Positions 47,424-56,524 of a stretch of DNA of 64,000 bases are shown here, piece by piece (positions within the stretch are counted from its first letter, which is position 1; each line of letters starts with the position of its first letter). The notes below the pieces were generated by a model, which worked only from the letters and a program-made list of their open reading frames with translations, ran no database searches and was not told the DNA's origin. The translations under genes were made by a program, and so were the position numbers. The stretch comes from Pannonibacter sp. XCT-53 (GTDB lineage: Bacteria; Pseudomonadota; Alphaproteobacteria; Rhizobiales; Stappiaceae). The stretch is from assembly GCF_009915765.1 (NCBI RefSeq), contig NZ_JAABLQ010000001.1, forward strand, positions 2,604,001 to 2,668,000, read 5' to 3'.

Positions 47424-47513
47424 ATCTGGCCCTGAATCTGGCCCTGAGCCCGGATCCGGTCGCGGAGGTGTCCGACGGAGCAGGGCGACCTGCCGCACTG
47501 GTTGGCCAGCCGG

Positions 47514-50450
47514 TCAGGCCGGTTGCGCCTCGTAGGTCTTGCGGATGTAGGCGGTGGCCTCGTCGGCGGACATCGCCTCGCCGAAGAAATAACCCTGAGC
47601 ATATTCGCAGCCGAGCTGCAGCAGCTCGAGCGCGTCCGACTCGCCCTCCGCCCCTTCCGCGACAACGGCCATTCCCAGATCGTGCCCGAGCGCCACGATC
47701 GAGCGCAGGATCACCGGCCGGGCGCTGCGCCCGTTCGGACGGACGAAGGACTGGTCGATCTTGATCGTGTCGAAGGGGAACCGCTGCAGGTAGCTCAGCG
47801 AGGAATAGCCGGTGCCGAAATCATCCAGCGACAGGCCGGCGCCAAGCGCGCGCAGCCGCTCCAGCACCTTGGCCGAATACTCGGGATTGGCCATGACGAT
47901 GGATTCAGTCAGCTCCAGCTTCAGCGTGCCGGGCGCGATGCGCGAGCGCGACAGGATCGCCTTCACCTCGTTGATGAGGTCGTGGCGCAGCAGCTGCCGC
48001 GAGGAGATGTTGACCGAGACGAAGAGCGGGGCCGGCGTGCGGATCTTGTCCTGCCACTCGGCCAGCTGACGCGCGCTGCGCGTCAGCACGTAGAGCCCCA
48101 GCTCGTTGATCAGGCCGGACTGCTCGGCGATGGGGATGAACTCGCTCGGCGCGATCTGGCCGCGCTTGGGGTGCTTCCAGCGCGACAGGACCTCGAACCC
48201 GGCCACCGACTGGTCGGCAAGGCGGACGATGGGCTGGTAGTAGACGTCCAGCTCGCCGTCCTTGATCGCCTTGCGCAGGTCGCCCTCCAGGTCGATCACG
48301 TTGCGGCCAAGCGGACGCAGGATCGGGCGGAACACTTCCTGCCGGTCGCCGCCGAGGCGCTTGGCATGGTTGAGCGCGATCTCCGCGTCGGTCACCAGTT
48401 CCTCGGCCGTCTGCTTGCCGCCGTCATGCAGCGCAAAGCCGATGGAACAGGTGAGGAAGACCTCGCGGTCGCCGTAGGTGATCGGCGCGCGGACGGCCTT
48501 GCGCAGGGCATCGGCAACCTGGGCAATGCGGTCAGCCTCCTGCTCGGACAGCAGGATCAGCCCGTACTGGTCACCGTTCAGGCGCGCCAGCGCATCCTGC
48601 GGCTGGATCAGGCGGTCCAGACGGCGGGCGATGGTCAGCAGGATGGAATCGCCGGCCGACAGGCCGATGCCGTCGTTGATCTGCTTGAACCGGTCAAGAT
48701 TGAGGATGAGCACGGAGGGCTTGATCGCACCGTCGGCGCGCGCGCGGGCCAGCGCCGCATTGAGCCGGTCCATGAACAGCTCCCGGTTGGCGAGACCGGT
48801 CAGGTTGTCATGCACCGCGTCATGCAGCAGGCGTTCCTCGGCGGTCTTCTGCTCGGTGATGTCGAGCAGCGTGCCGACGCAGCGGATGACCTCCGCATCC
48901 GACCCGAGGATGGGCCGGGCACGCAGGCGGAACCAGCGGAAATGACCGTCCTCGGAGCGCAGGCGGAAATCCTGCTGCACCTTGCCCCGGCGCTGGTCGA
49001 TGACCGCGTCCAGCGTGGCACGGAAGCGGTCGCGGTCCTGCGGGTGCAGCACGTCGAGCCAGTCGCGGGCCGGCCCGTCGAGCGTGCCGTGACGCAGGCC
49101 GAGAAGATCCTCGACCTCATGGCCGGTGTAGATGCGGTCCCGGTCGATGTCCCAGTCCCAGATGATGTCCCCTGCCCCGGTGAGCGCGAGGGCGCGCCGC
49201 TCCACATCCGAGATGAGGCCCTGGACGATGGCACCGCCGGCAAAGGCATGCTGCATCACCGTGAAGCCGATCAGCAGGACGACAAGCACGAGGCCGCCGC
49301 CGAGCGCCGGCTGCACGATGTCGTTGGCGATGACGCCGGTGACCGTCATGGCCGAGCCGACGAGCCAGATCGTGAGCAGGAACCAGGTCGGGATCAGCAT
49401 GATCGCCCGGTCATAGCCCTGCAGCGCCAGCACCAGGACGGTGGCGAAGCCGATGATGCCGATCATCCCGAGCGCCAGGCGGGCGATGCCGGCCGCAATC
49501 GAGGGATCCCACACCGCCACGCCGAGCAGCCCGAGCAGCAGGGTCAGCGTGCCGAGCGCCAGGTGGGAGTAGCGGATGTGCCAGCGGTTGAGGTTCAGAT
49601 AGGCGTAGAGAAAGATGATGAGACTGGCCGCCAGCATCACCTCGGCCGAGGCGCGGTAGAGCTGGTCCTCGCCCTGTGTCAGGTTGAAGACCCGGCTCCA
49701 GAAGCCGAAGTCGATGCAGAGATAGGCCAGCACCGCCCAGGCAAGGGCGGCGGTCGCCGGGAACATCACCGTGCCCTTGACCACGAAGAGAATGGTCAGG
49801 AACAGCGCCAGAAGCCCGGAAATGCCGAGGATGATGCCGCGATACAGGGTATAGGCGTTGACCGTCTCCTCGTAGGCGTCAGGCTCCCAGAGGCGGATCT
49901 GCGGCAGTTCGGGCGTGGTCAGCTCGACGACGAAGGTGACGATGGCGCCGGGGTCGAGGGTGACGAGGAAGACATCCGCCTCGAGACTTTTCTGCCGCTC
50001 CGGGGCGATGCCCTGGCTGGGCGTGATCGAGGCCACCCGGGACTTGCCGAGATCAGGCCAGAAGATCCGCGAGCCGACCAGCTGGTAGAACGGGGCGACG
50101 ATGAGGCGGTCGATCTGCTCGTCGGAGGTGTTGGTCAGCGAGAAGACGGCCCAGTCGCTGTTGATCCCGTCGCGCGAGACCACCTCGATGCGCCGGACGA
50201 TGCCGTCGGCGCCCGGCGCGGTGGAGACCTGCAGGCGCGGGCCAGCCCCCGGATACATGTCGATCGCGTTGGTCAGCTCCAGCGCCTCGACGTCGAGCGG
50301 CACCGGAATCGGCTCGAGCGCATGCGCACGCCCGCCCAGGAAGAGCGCCAGCACAAGCACCAGGAACGCGGCGGCGTGACGAAGCCTGCGGCTTGCCAGC
50401 ACAAGATCGGAAACGGGCATGGCTGGAAGAACTACCGGGTTGGCACCCAT
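47514..50450 (-). CDS. Membrane-bound PAS-GGDEF-EAL protein with 7TM sensor
   Basis: A 978-residue signalling protein. A signal-like segment and a periplasmic beta domain (about 40-175, 7TMR-DISMED2-like) precede seven transmembrane helices (about 190-400). A PAS domain follows (IIWDWDIDRDRIYTGHEVEDLLG), then GGDEF and EAL domains. The GGDEF catalytic loop reads LNGDQYGL, so the cyclase is probably inactive. The EAL domain keeps EVLSRW, VNISSRQL, LELTES, DDFGTGYSSL, KIDQSFV and EGAE, so c-di-GMP phosphodiesterase activity is likely. The start is uncertain (second Met at 50420). The GNAT gene ends two bases upstream, so they are co-transcribed. Confidence 0.9.
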   Translation of the reverse strand: MGANPVVLPAMPVSDLVLASRRLRHAAAFLVLVLALFLGGRAHALEPIPVPLDVEALELTNAIDMYPGAGPRLQVSTAPGADGIVRRIEVVSRDGINSDWAVFSLTNTSDEQIDRLIVAPFYQLVGSRIFWPDLGKSRVASITPSQGIAPERQKSLEADVFLVTLDPGAIVTFVVELTTPELPQIRLWEPDAYEETVNAYTLYRGIILGISGLLALFLTILFVVKGTVMFPATAALAWAVLAYLCIDFGFWSRVFNLTQGEDQLYRASAEVMLAASLIIFLYAYLNLNRWHIRYSHLALGTLTLLLGLLGVAVWDPSIAAGIARLALGMIGIIGFATVLVLALQGYDRAIMLIPTWFLLTIWLVGSAMTVTGVIANDIVQPALGGGLVLVVLLIGFTVMQHAFAGGAIVQGLISDVERRALALTGAGDIIWDWDIDRDRIYTGHEVEDLLGLRHGTLDGPARDWLDVLHPQDRDRFRATLDAVIDQRRGKVQQDFRLRSEDGHFRWFRLRARPILGSDAEVIRCVGTLLDITEQKTAEERLLHDAVHDNLTGLANRELFMDRLNAALARARADGAIKPSVLILNLDRFKQINDGIGLSAGDSILLTIARRLDRLIQPQDALARLNGDQYGLILLSEQEADRIAQVADALRKAVRAPITYGDREVFLTCSIGFALHDGGKQTAEELVTDAEIALNHAKRLGGDRQEVFRPILRPLGRNVIDLEGDLRKAIKDGELDVYYQPIVRLADQSVAGFEVLSRWKHPKRGQIAPSEFIPIAEQSGLINELGLYVLTRSARQLAEWQDKIRTPAPLFVSVNISSRQLLRHDLINEVKAILSRSRIAPGTLKLELTESIVMANPEYSAKVLERLRALGAGLSLDDFGTGYSSLSYLQRFPFDTIKIDQSFVRPNGRSARPVILRSIVALGHDLGMAVVAEGAEGESDALELLQLGCEYAQGYFFGEAMSADEATAYIRKTYEAQPA

Positions 50451-50451
50451 G

Positions 50452-51090
50452 TCACAAGGGGTCTTTCACGACGCCGCTGGTCCATTGTGGAGAGAACGCG
50501 CCTGTGACCAGCGGATCATCGGCGAGGCGGGCAAAGAGCAGATGGTCCTGCCACTCGCCGTTGATGTGAAGATAGCGCCGCGCATAGCCTTCCTGGACGA
50601 AGCCGCTGCGCTGCAGCAGCCGGATGGACGGCGCGTTCGTGGGAAGGCACGCCGCCTCGATCCGGTGCAGCCGCAAGACATCGAAACAGAATGGCATGAT
50701 CAAGGCGACCGCCCGGCCCATGTGGCCTTTTCCCGCGAAGGGGGCGCCCATCCAGTAGCCGAGCGAGCAGGCCTGCGACACGCCGCGCCGGATGTTGGAC
50801 AGGGTGGCACCGCCGAGCAGCCGGTCATCGGCGGCCGAGAAGAGGAAGAAGGGATAGCTGCGCCCCTCGCGCCGTTCGCCCGCATAGCGCCGAAGCCTGC
50901 GGCGGAAGGCCGAACGGGTCAGGTCATCGACCGGCCAGATCGGCTCCCACGGGGTCAGGAAGGACCGGCTCGCCTCGCGCAGCTCCGCCCACTGCCGGTA
51001 GTCCGCCATCACGGGCGGACGCAGGTAGACGGTCTCGCCCTTCAGCAGCGGCTCGGCTTCCGACACACCGAAGGAACGCAGCAGGGGCAT
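50452..51090 (-). CDS. GNAT N-acetyltransferase (RimJ-like)
   Basis: A 212-residue acetyltransferase of the RimJ/RimL type. It begins with VYLRPPVMADYRQWAELREASRSFL and carries ACSLGYWMGAPFAGKGHMGRAVALI (acetyl-CoA binding loop) and RIEAACLPTNAPSIRLLQRSGFVQEGYARRY. RimJ acetylates ribosomal protein N-termini; other targets are possible. It is linked to the M16 protease gene 18 bases upstream and the c-di-GMP protein downstream. Confidence 0.88.
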   Translation of the reverse strand: MPLLRSFGVSEAEPLLKGETVYLRPPVMADYRQWAELREASRSFLTPWEPIWPVDDLTRSAFRRRLRRYAGERREGRSYPFFLFSAADDRLLGGATLSNIRRGVSQACSLGYWMGAPFAGKGHMGRAVALIMPFCFDVLRLHRIEAACLPTNAPSIRLLQRSGFVQEGYARRYLHINGEWQDHLLFARLADDPLVTGAFSPQWTSGVVKDPL

Positions 51091-51108
51091 GGGCGCTCCC
51101 GGCCGTCG

Positions 51109-52395
51109 TCAGGCCGACGCGAGCTGGCGGACCGGCTTGCCCAGCCGCGCCGTCACCTCGTCGAGCCCCATCATGGCGCCGACGGGACCAAGCCCGGTCA
51201 GGGTCGGCGTCGAATTGACGAAGGTCGCCAGCGCCAGCTCACGCACGCTGTCGGCCGTCACGGCCTCGATGCGGGCGGTGATGTCCTCAAGCGTCAGCGT
51301 GCGGCCATGGATCAGCATCTGGCGCGCGATCTGGCCGGCTCGGGCCGCCGGGCTTTCGAGCGCCATCATCAGGCCGGCGCGGATCTGGGCGCGGGCACGC
51401 GCGACCTCGGCTTCCGTGATGTCGACGCAGGCGCGCTCCAGCTCCCCGACCAGGACCGGCATCAGCTCGGCAATGTCGGCCTCGCCGGTTGCGGCATGGA
51501 CACCGAACAGCCCGGTGTCGTGGAAGGCCCAGTGGAAGGCATAGATGGCGTAGCAGAGGCCCCGGCTTTCACGGACCTCCTGGAACAGCCGCGAGGACAT
51601 GCCGCCGCCGAGAACGGAGGCAAGGATCTGCGCGGCGTAATAGTCCCGCGACTTGTAGGGCTGGCCGGGGAAGCCGATCAGGATCTGCGCTTCCATCAGG
51701 TCCTTGACCACCCGGCCCTCGCCGCCGTGATAGGCGGCCAGCTCGACATCGGCGGCCGGACTGGCGCCGAGACCGCCGAACTGGTCATGCGCGCGGCGGA
51801 CGATGTCGTCGTGATCCACGGCACCGGCGGCCGCCAGCACCATCTCGGGTCCACGGTAGCGCTCGGCGAGATACTGCTCGAGCGAGGCGCGTGTGAAGCT
51901 CGTCACGCTGTCCGGCGTGCCCAGGATCGGACGGCCGATGGCCTGGGACGGCCAGGCCGTCGACTGGAACAGGTCGAAGGCCTGATCATCGGGGCTGTCC
52001 TGCGCCGCGCCGATCTCCTGCAGGATGACGTGCTGCTCGCGCTCCAGCTCCTCCGGATCGAACACCGAGTTCTGCAGGATGTCGGCCAGCAGGTCGACGG
52101 CGAGCGGCACATCCTCGGCCAGAACGCGGGCGTAATAGTTGGTGTGCTCGACACTGGTGGCCGCGTTGAGCTCGCCGCCGACGGCCTCGATCTCCTCGGC
52201 GATGGAGCGGGCCGTGCGGGTGCGCGTGCCCTTGAAGGCCATGTGTTCCAGAAGATGGGTGATGCCGTTCTGGTCCGGGGTCTCGGCGCGGGACCCCGTG
52301 CGGACCCAGACCCCGAGCGCGGCGGTCCGCAGATGCGGCATGCGGTCGGTGATGACGGTCAGGCCGTTGTCGAGCCGGGTAATCTGTACGTCCAT
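51109..52395 (-). CDS. M16 family zinc metalloprotease
   Basis: A 428-residue processing-peptidase-like protein. The inverted zinc motif HxxEH is in GITHLLEHMAFKG, and the distal Glu is in EIEAVGGELNAATSVEHTNYY, so it is the catalytic member rather than an inactive partner. The C-terminal half shows GGGMSSRLFQEVRESRGLCY. GGGAGG precedes ATG 52395; the frame extends 39 residues further without conservation. Alphaproteobacterial M16 enzymes of this type are relatives of the mitochondrial processing peptidase. thrC lies 137 bases upstream. Confidence 0.93.
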   Translation of the reverse strand: MDVQITRLDNGLTVITDRMPHLRTAALGVWVRTGSRAETPDQNGITHLLEHMAFKGTRTRTARSIAEEIEAVGGELNAATSVEHTNYYARVLAEDVPLAVDLLADILQNSVFDPEELEREQHVILQEIGAAQDSPDDQAFDLFQSTAWPSQAIGRPILGTPDSVTSFTRASLEQYLAERYRGPEMVLAAAGAVDHDDIVRRAHDQFGGLGASPAADVELAAYHGGEGRVVKDLMEAQILIGFPGQPYKSRDYYAAQILASVLGGGMSSRLFQEVRESRGLCYAIYAFHWAFHDTGLFGVHAATGEADIAELMPVLVGELERACVDITEAEVARARAQIRAGLMMALESPAARAGQIARQMLIHGRTLTLEDITARIEAVTADSVRELALATFVNSTPTLTGLGPVGAMMGLDEVTARLGKPVRQLASA

Positions 52396-52532
52396 CCTGG
52401 TCCTCCCGGCGAGGCGCGCGTCAGGTCCGGCCACGGGCCGGGACCGGACGCACGGTCCCCGTCTTGTCGTTCCGGTCGGCCGGCCTTGCCGGCACGCCCG
52501 TCCTGGCGGCACGCAAGGGTGCCGCCCCCCCT

Positions 52533-53939
52533 TCAGGCGAGGCTCTTCACCGCGCGGGCGGTGGCCTCGATATGCTGTTCGACCGCCTTCTGGTCGGCGG
52601 CGAGGACCGTCTGCCGCTCCGCCGCCGTCATCATCGGCTGCAGCCGGTCCGGCAGGTCCGGATGAAGGCCGGATGCCGCCTGGACGGCCGCCGGGAACTT
52701 GGCCGGATGCGCCGTGCCCAGCACGATCATCGGCACGGTGCCATCATCGAGCTGTCCAGCCACATGCGCGCCGATGGCGGTGTGCGGATCGAGCAGATAG
52801 CCGGTGTCGCGCAGCGTGCCGGAAATCGTTGCCGCCGTCTCGGCCTCGTTGCACCGACCGCCGGCAAAGTGTCTCAGGATGTCGGCGAGCGGACCCGGTG
52901 CGATGGAGAAGCTGCCCGACTGGGCGAGCGAGGCCATCATGGCGCGGACGGCGGCGCCATCGCGGCCGTGAACCTCGGCGAGCAGCCGCTCGAAGTTCGA
53001 GGACACCTGAATGTCCATCGACGGGGAAATGGTGGCGGCCACACCGCGCGTCTCGTAGCGCCCGGTCTCGAGCGTGCGCACGAGAATGTCGTTGACGTTG
53101 GTGGCAACGATCAGCCGGTGCACCGGCAGTCCCATGCGCATCGCCGCATAGCCGGCAAAGATGTCGCCGAAGTTGCCCGTCGGAACGGTGAAGGAGACCG
53201 GCCGGTAAGGCGCACCGAGGGCCACGCCGGCGACGAAATAGTAGACGATCTGGGCGAGGATGCGGGCCCAGTTGATCGAGTTGACGCCCGACAGGCCGAC
53301 CCGGTCGCGGAAGGCGAAGTTGTTGAACATGCCCTTCACGATGGCCTGGCAGTCATCGAAGTTGCCCTTCAGCGCGAGGGCGTGGACGTTGGCCTCGGTC
53401 GGCGTCGTCATCTGCCGGCGCTGGACGTCGGACACGCGGCCATCAGGGAAGAGGATGAAGACATCCGTGCGCTCGCGGCCGCGGAACGCCTCGATGGCCG
53501 CGCCGCCGGTGTCGCCGGAGGTGGCACCGACGATCGTCGCCCGCTCGCCGCGCTCGGCGAGGACGTGATCCATCAGCCGGCCCAGAAGCTGCATGGCAAC
53601 GTCCTTGAAGGCCAGCGTCGGGCCGTGGAACAGCTCCAGCACGAAGCGGTTCGGGGCGATCTGGACCAGCGGCGTCACGGCGCTGTGGCGGAAGCTCGCA
53701 TAGGCCTCGTCGATCATCCGCTTGAGATCGGCCTCGCGGATCGCGCTGCCAACGAAGGGACGGATCACCGCAAGGGCAACGTCGGCATAGGGCTTGCCGG
53801 CAAAGCCGGCAATGGTGGCGGCGTCGAAGACCGGCCAGCTCTCGGGCAGATACAGGCCGCCATCGCGGGCGAGGCCCTGCAGCAGGACATCCTGAAACTC
53901 GAGGACGGGTGCTTCGCCACGCGTACTGATGTATTTCAC
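52533..53939 (-). CDS. thrC: Threonine synthase
   Basis: ThrC converts O-phosphohomoserine to threonine with PLP. The 468-residue protein begins MKYISTRGEAPVLEFQDVLLQGLARDGGLY-like sequence typical of the family. The PLP Lys is in GPTLAFKDVAMQLLGRL, with GATSGDTGGAAIEAF and VPTGNFGDIFAGY as phosphate-binding loops. It works with thrB at 45014. A seven-codon ORF (MTRDPAR) overlaps the thrC start; it has no threonine codon run, so leader control is not supported. Confidence 0.96.
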   Translation of the reverse strand: MKYISTRGEAPVLEFQDVLLQGLARDGGLYLPESWPVFDAATIAGFAGKPYADVALAVIRPFVGSAIREADLKRMIDEAYASFRHSAVTPLVQIAPNRFVLELFHGPTLAFKDVAMQLLGRLMDHVLAERGERATIVGATSGDTGGAAIEAFRGRERTDVFILFPDGRVSDVQRRQMTTPTEANVHALALKGNFDDCQAIVKGMFNNFAFRDRVGLSGVNSINWARILAQIVYYFVAGVALGAPYRPVSFTVPTGNFGDIFAGYAAMRMGLPVHRLIVATNVNDILVRTLETGRYETRGVAATISPSMDIQVSSNFERLLAEVHGRDGAAVRAMMASLAQSGSFSIAPGPLADILRHFAGGRCNEAETAATISGTLRDTGYLLDPHTAIGAHVAGQLDDGTVPMIVLGTAHPAKFPAAVQAASGLHPDLPDRLQPMMTAAERQTVLAADQKAVEQHIEATARAVKSLA

Positions 53940-54104
53940 CGGGCCGGATCCCTTGTCATCTTGCTGTCACCGGTCCCGGTCAGCCTGCAGGCGGCCGGGA
54001 CACTTCCCTGGTAGCGACCCTTAAAATAGATCGGAAAGCGGCGCAAACGCCAATTGCGGCCGGCAGCGCTGCCGTGTGGCCGGCAGCGGGGCAGCGGGCG
54101 GCCC

Positions 54105-54725
54105 TCAGGCATGGCCGGCGTCGGTAGAGAGCATGGCGGGATCGACGCCGATCCGCCACAGCGCCCGTTCCCATTTCGAGGCCTGGTCGTGGTCGAAGAT
54201 CAGCTCCGGATCGGCAGGGCCGGTCAGCCAGCCATTGGCCTGGATCTCCTGCTCGAGCTGCCCGGGCGCCCAGCCGGCATAGCCGAGGGCGAGCATGGCA
54301 CGCGCAGGGCCGCGGCCCTCGGCCAGCGCCCGCAGGATTTCCAGCGTGGCGGTGAGGCAGACACCGTCCTGGATCGGCAGCGTGGCACTTTCGATCAGGA
54401 AGTCGTCGGAATGCAGCACGAAGCCGCGCTCTGTCTCCACGGGTCCGCCGCGGTGGACATGCATTGCCCGCAGGCGATGCGGCAGGTGGATCGCATCCAC
54501 GTCGGACACGATGCGCAGCTGGGTCAGGAGGTCGGCCATCGACAGGTGCGGCGTCGGCTGGTTCAGCACGAGCCCCATCGCGCCCTCCGAGGAATGGGCA
54601 CAGACATAGATCACGGAGTGGGCAAAGCGCCCGTCGGCCATATGCGGCATGGCGATGAGAAAGTTCCCGTCCAGCCACTGCTGCTGCAGCTTTTGACCCA
54701 TCATCTCCTCACCCTGCGGGTTCAT
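54105..54725 (-). CDS. YqgE/AlgH family protein
   Basis: A 206-residue DUF179 protein. Conserved parts are [38 protein letters not shown] (family signature), [17 protein letters not shown] and [22 protein letters not shown]. Function is unsettled; it is cytoplasmic. Two starts are plausible: ATG 54725, with no Shine-Dalgarno but positioned as a leaderless start after a promoter, or ATG 54701, with GAGGAG too close. It is divergent from the DsbD-like gene. Confidence 0.9.
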   Translation of the reverse strand: MNPQGEEMMGQKLQQQWLDGNFLIAMPHMADGRFAHSVIYVCAHSSEGAMGLVLNQPTPHLSMADLLTQLRIVSDVDAIHLPHRLRAMHVHRGGPVETERGFVLHSDDFLIESATLPIQDGVCLTATLEILRALAEGRGPARAMLALGYAGWAPGQLEQEIQANGWLTGPADPELIFDHDQASKWERALWRIGVDPAMLSTDAGHA

Positions 54726-54733
54726 GGAATCGA

Positions 54734-54762
54734 AGCTTAGACGCAGAAGCCCCCTTTGTTAA
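54734..54762 (-). promoter_or_regulatory. Promoter for a possibly leaderless yqgE transcript
   Basis: TTAACA, a 17-base spacer and TAAGCT lie eight bases before ATG 54725, placing transcription start within one or two bases of the start codon. Confidence 0.4.
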
Positions 54763-54824
54763 CGACCATCTTCGCAGGTGCGACAGGGGAAGGCCAATGC
54801 TCACGGCAAAATGAGAGGACGGTG

Positions 54825-55823
54825 ATGGAGGCGACCGGCGACGGACGCGGGAAAATCGGGTATGTCATCCGCATGATCCGGTTCCAGTCGTCATGGTCAC
54901 GTCGTCCGTTCCTGTCTTTCGTCCTCGCGGCCGCGCTGGCTGCCCTGCCCGGTCTCGCCATTGGTCTCGGCATTGGGCTCGTCCCTGGTCCGGCGCGGGC
55001 CGGGGTGGGTGCGTGGGTGACGTTTGAAGGCGGCATGGTGCGGCTGGTCAGCGCCGGCCCCCTGACGGACGGGACTTACGGCGCCGGGCTGGAATTTGCC
55101 CTCGAGCCCGGCTGGCATACCTACTGGATGCATCCGGGCGAGGCCGGCATTCCGCCGGAGCTGGACGCCCGTCCGTCGTCCAACATCGCCATGGTCGCGG
55201 TGCAGTTTCCCTATCCCGAACGCTATGATGACGGCTTCAGCCAGTCGAACATCTACAAGGACGGCGTGCTGCTGCCGCTGGTCGTGACGCCGCAGGATCC
55301 GGCCCGGCCGGTCGATCTTGACCTGACTGTCACGTTCGGCATCTGCAAGGAGATCTGCATTCCGGGCGAGGCGCGGGTGGCACTGGCGCTGGAGCCGGCG
55401 GCTCAGCCGGATCCGGCGAGCGCGCGGGCGATTGCCCGGGCGCTGGCGGATGTGCCCGGCGCGCCGGGCCCCGACAGCCCGCAGGTCTCTCGCCTGTTCC
55501 TGCGCAAGGACGCGCAGAAGGAGAAGCTGGACATCAGCCTGGCCCTGCCGGCCGGGCTGACGCTCGACGACGTGAGCGTGTTCGTGGCAGCACCGGACGC
55601 GCTGTCGCTCGGCGTGCCGCGACGCCGGCAGCCGGACTGGAAGAAGGCAACGGGCGACTGGGTGCTCGCCCTGTCCGGCCTGCCCAAGAGCCGGACCGAA
55701 GTGACGCTGAGCTTCGTGCTCGTGGCGGGGGGCAAGGCGGTGACCCAGACGGTCCGCCTCAACCGGGACACGGGCGTGGCTGTTGCCGTCGACGCGCCGC
55801 CGAGCCTTGCTGCCACCCGGTAG
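54825..55823 (+). CDS. Periplasmic DsbD N-terminal-domain protein
   Basis: A 332-residue exported protein. After a charged N-terminus a long hydrophobic signal (about residues 27-55) ends at GPARA. The mature part resembles the periplasmic alpha domain of DsbD: GLEFALEPGWHTYWMHPGEAG, FPYPERYDDGFSQSNIYKDGVLLPL and FGICKEICIPGEA with two cysteines three apart. The electron-transfer membrane and thioredoxin domains of full DsbD are absent, so another protein must supply electrons. GAGAGGA precedes ATG 54825; ATG 54873 is an alternative. A peroxiredoxin follows. Confidence 0.85.
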   Translation: MEATGDGRGKIGYVIRMIRFQSSWSRRPFLSFVLAAALAALPGLAIGLGIGLVPGPARAGVGAWVTFEGGMVRLVSAGPLTDGTYGAGLEFALEPGWHTYWMHPGEAGIPPELDARPSSNIAMVAVQFPYPERYDDGFSQSNIYKDGVLLPLVVTPQDPARPVDLDLTVTFGICKEICIPGEARVALALEPAAQPDPASARAIARALADVPGAPGPDSPQVSRLFLRKDAQKEKLDISLALPAGLTLDDVSVFVAAPDALSLGVPRRRQPDWKKATGDWVLALSGLPKSRTEVTLSFVLVAGGKAVTQTVRLNRDTGVAVAVDAPPSLAATR

Positions 55824-55935
55824 AAAAACGAAAGGTCGGGGCTCGACGGCGCGAGCGTCTCACTCTATCTCGGAGGTGGCACCGGGGCCGTCAGGCACCG
55901 CTGTCGACGAGCTTTCCCGACGCGGAGTTTTCAGG

Positions 55936-56421
55936 ATGAGCATCAGCATTGGCGACCGTCTTCCGGACGGCGTATTCAAGGTCATTGGCGCAGACGGCCC
56001 GGTCGAAATGAACGCTGCCGAGATCTTTTCGGGCAAGACGGTCGTTCTGTTCGGCGTCCCCGGCGCGTTCACCCCGACCTGCCACATGAACCACCTGCCC
56101 GGCTTCGTCGAGCACCATGATGCGTTCAAGGCCAAGGGTGTGGACACCATCGCCGTCGTGTCGGTGAACGACATGTTCGTCATGGATGCCTGGAAGAAGG
56201 CGACCGGCGCCGGCGACAAGATCGTCTTCCTCGCCGACGGCAGCGCGAATTACGTCAAGGCGCTTGGCCTGGAACTGGACGCAACGGGCTTCGGCATGGG
56301 CATCCGCTCCAAGCGCTTCGCCCTTCTCGCCAAGGATGGCGTCGTCACCCAGCTGAACGTCGAGGACGCTCCGGGTCAGGCGACCGTGTCGGGCGCGGCA
56401 GCACTGCTCGAGACGCTCTGA
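55936..56421 (+). CDS. Peroxiredoxin (Prx5/AhpE-like)
   Basis: A 161-residue thiol peroxidase of the Prx5 subfamily. The peroxidatic Cys is in GVPGAFTPTCHMNHLPGF, with the conserved Pro-Thr-Cys arrangement. VVSVNDMFVMDAWKKATGAG and RSKRFALLAKDGVV are further family segments. It should reduce H2O2 or alkyl peroxides with glutathione, glutaredoxin or thioredoxin. GGAG lies upstream of ATG 55936. It follows the DsbD-like gene by 112 bases. Confidence 0.94.
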   Translation: MSISIGDRLPDGVFKVIGADGPVEMNAAEIFSGKTVVLFGVPGAFTPTCHMNHLPGFVEHHDAFKAKGVDTIAVVSVNDMFVMDAWKKATGAGDKIVFLADGSANYVKALGLELDATGFGMGIRSKRFALLAKDGVVTQLNVEDAPGQATVSGAAALLETL

Positions 56422-56524
56422 TCCCGCGTCAGCCGCCGTTCGAGATCATGATCAGCCGGGGGCCTCGCGCCTCCGGCTTTTTTGTCCGGGCGCGCCGTGA
56501 CCGCAGCCGCCGGAGCCCTGGAGG

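Noticed and set aside
47502-50507. A 1001-codon frame antisense to the GGDEF/EAL gene
   Set aside because: It mirrors the real gene exactly and lacks its own ribosome site or motifs.
53917-53964. Leader peptide before thrC
   Set aside because: The overlapping short ORF (MTRDPAR) has no run of Thr or Ile codons and no alternative hairpins.
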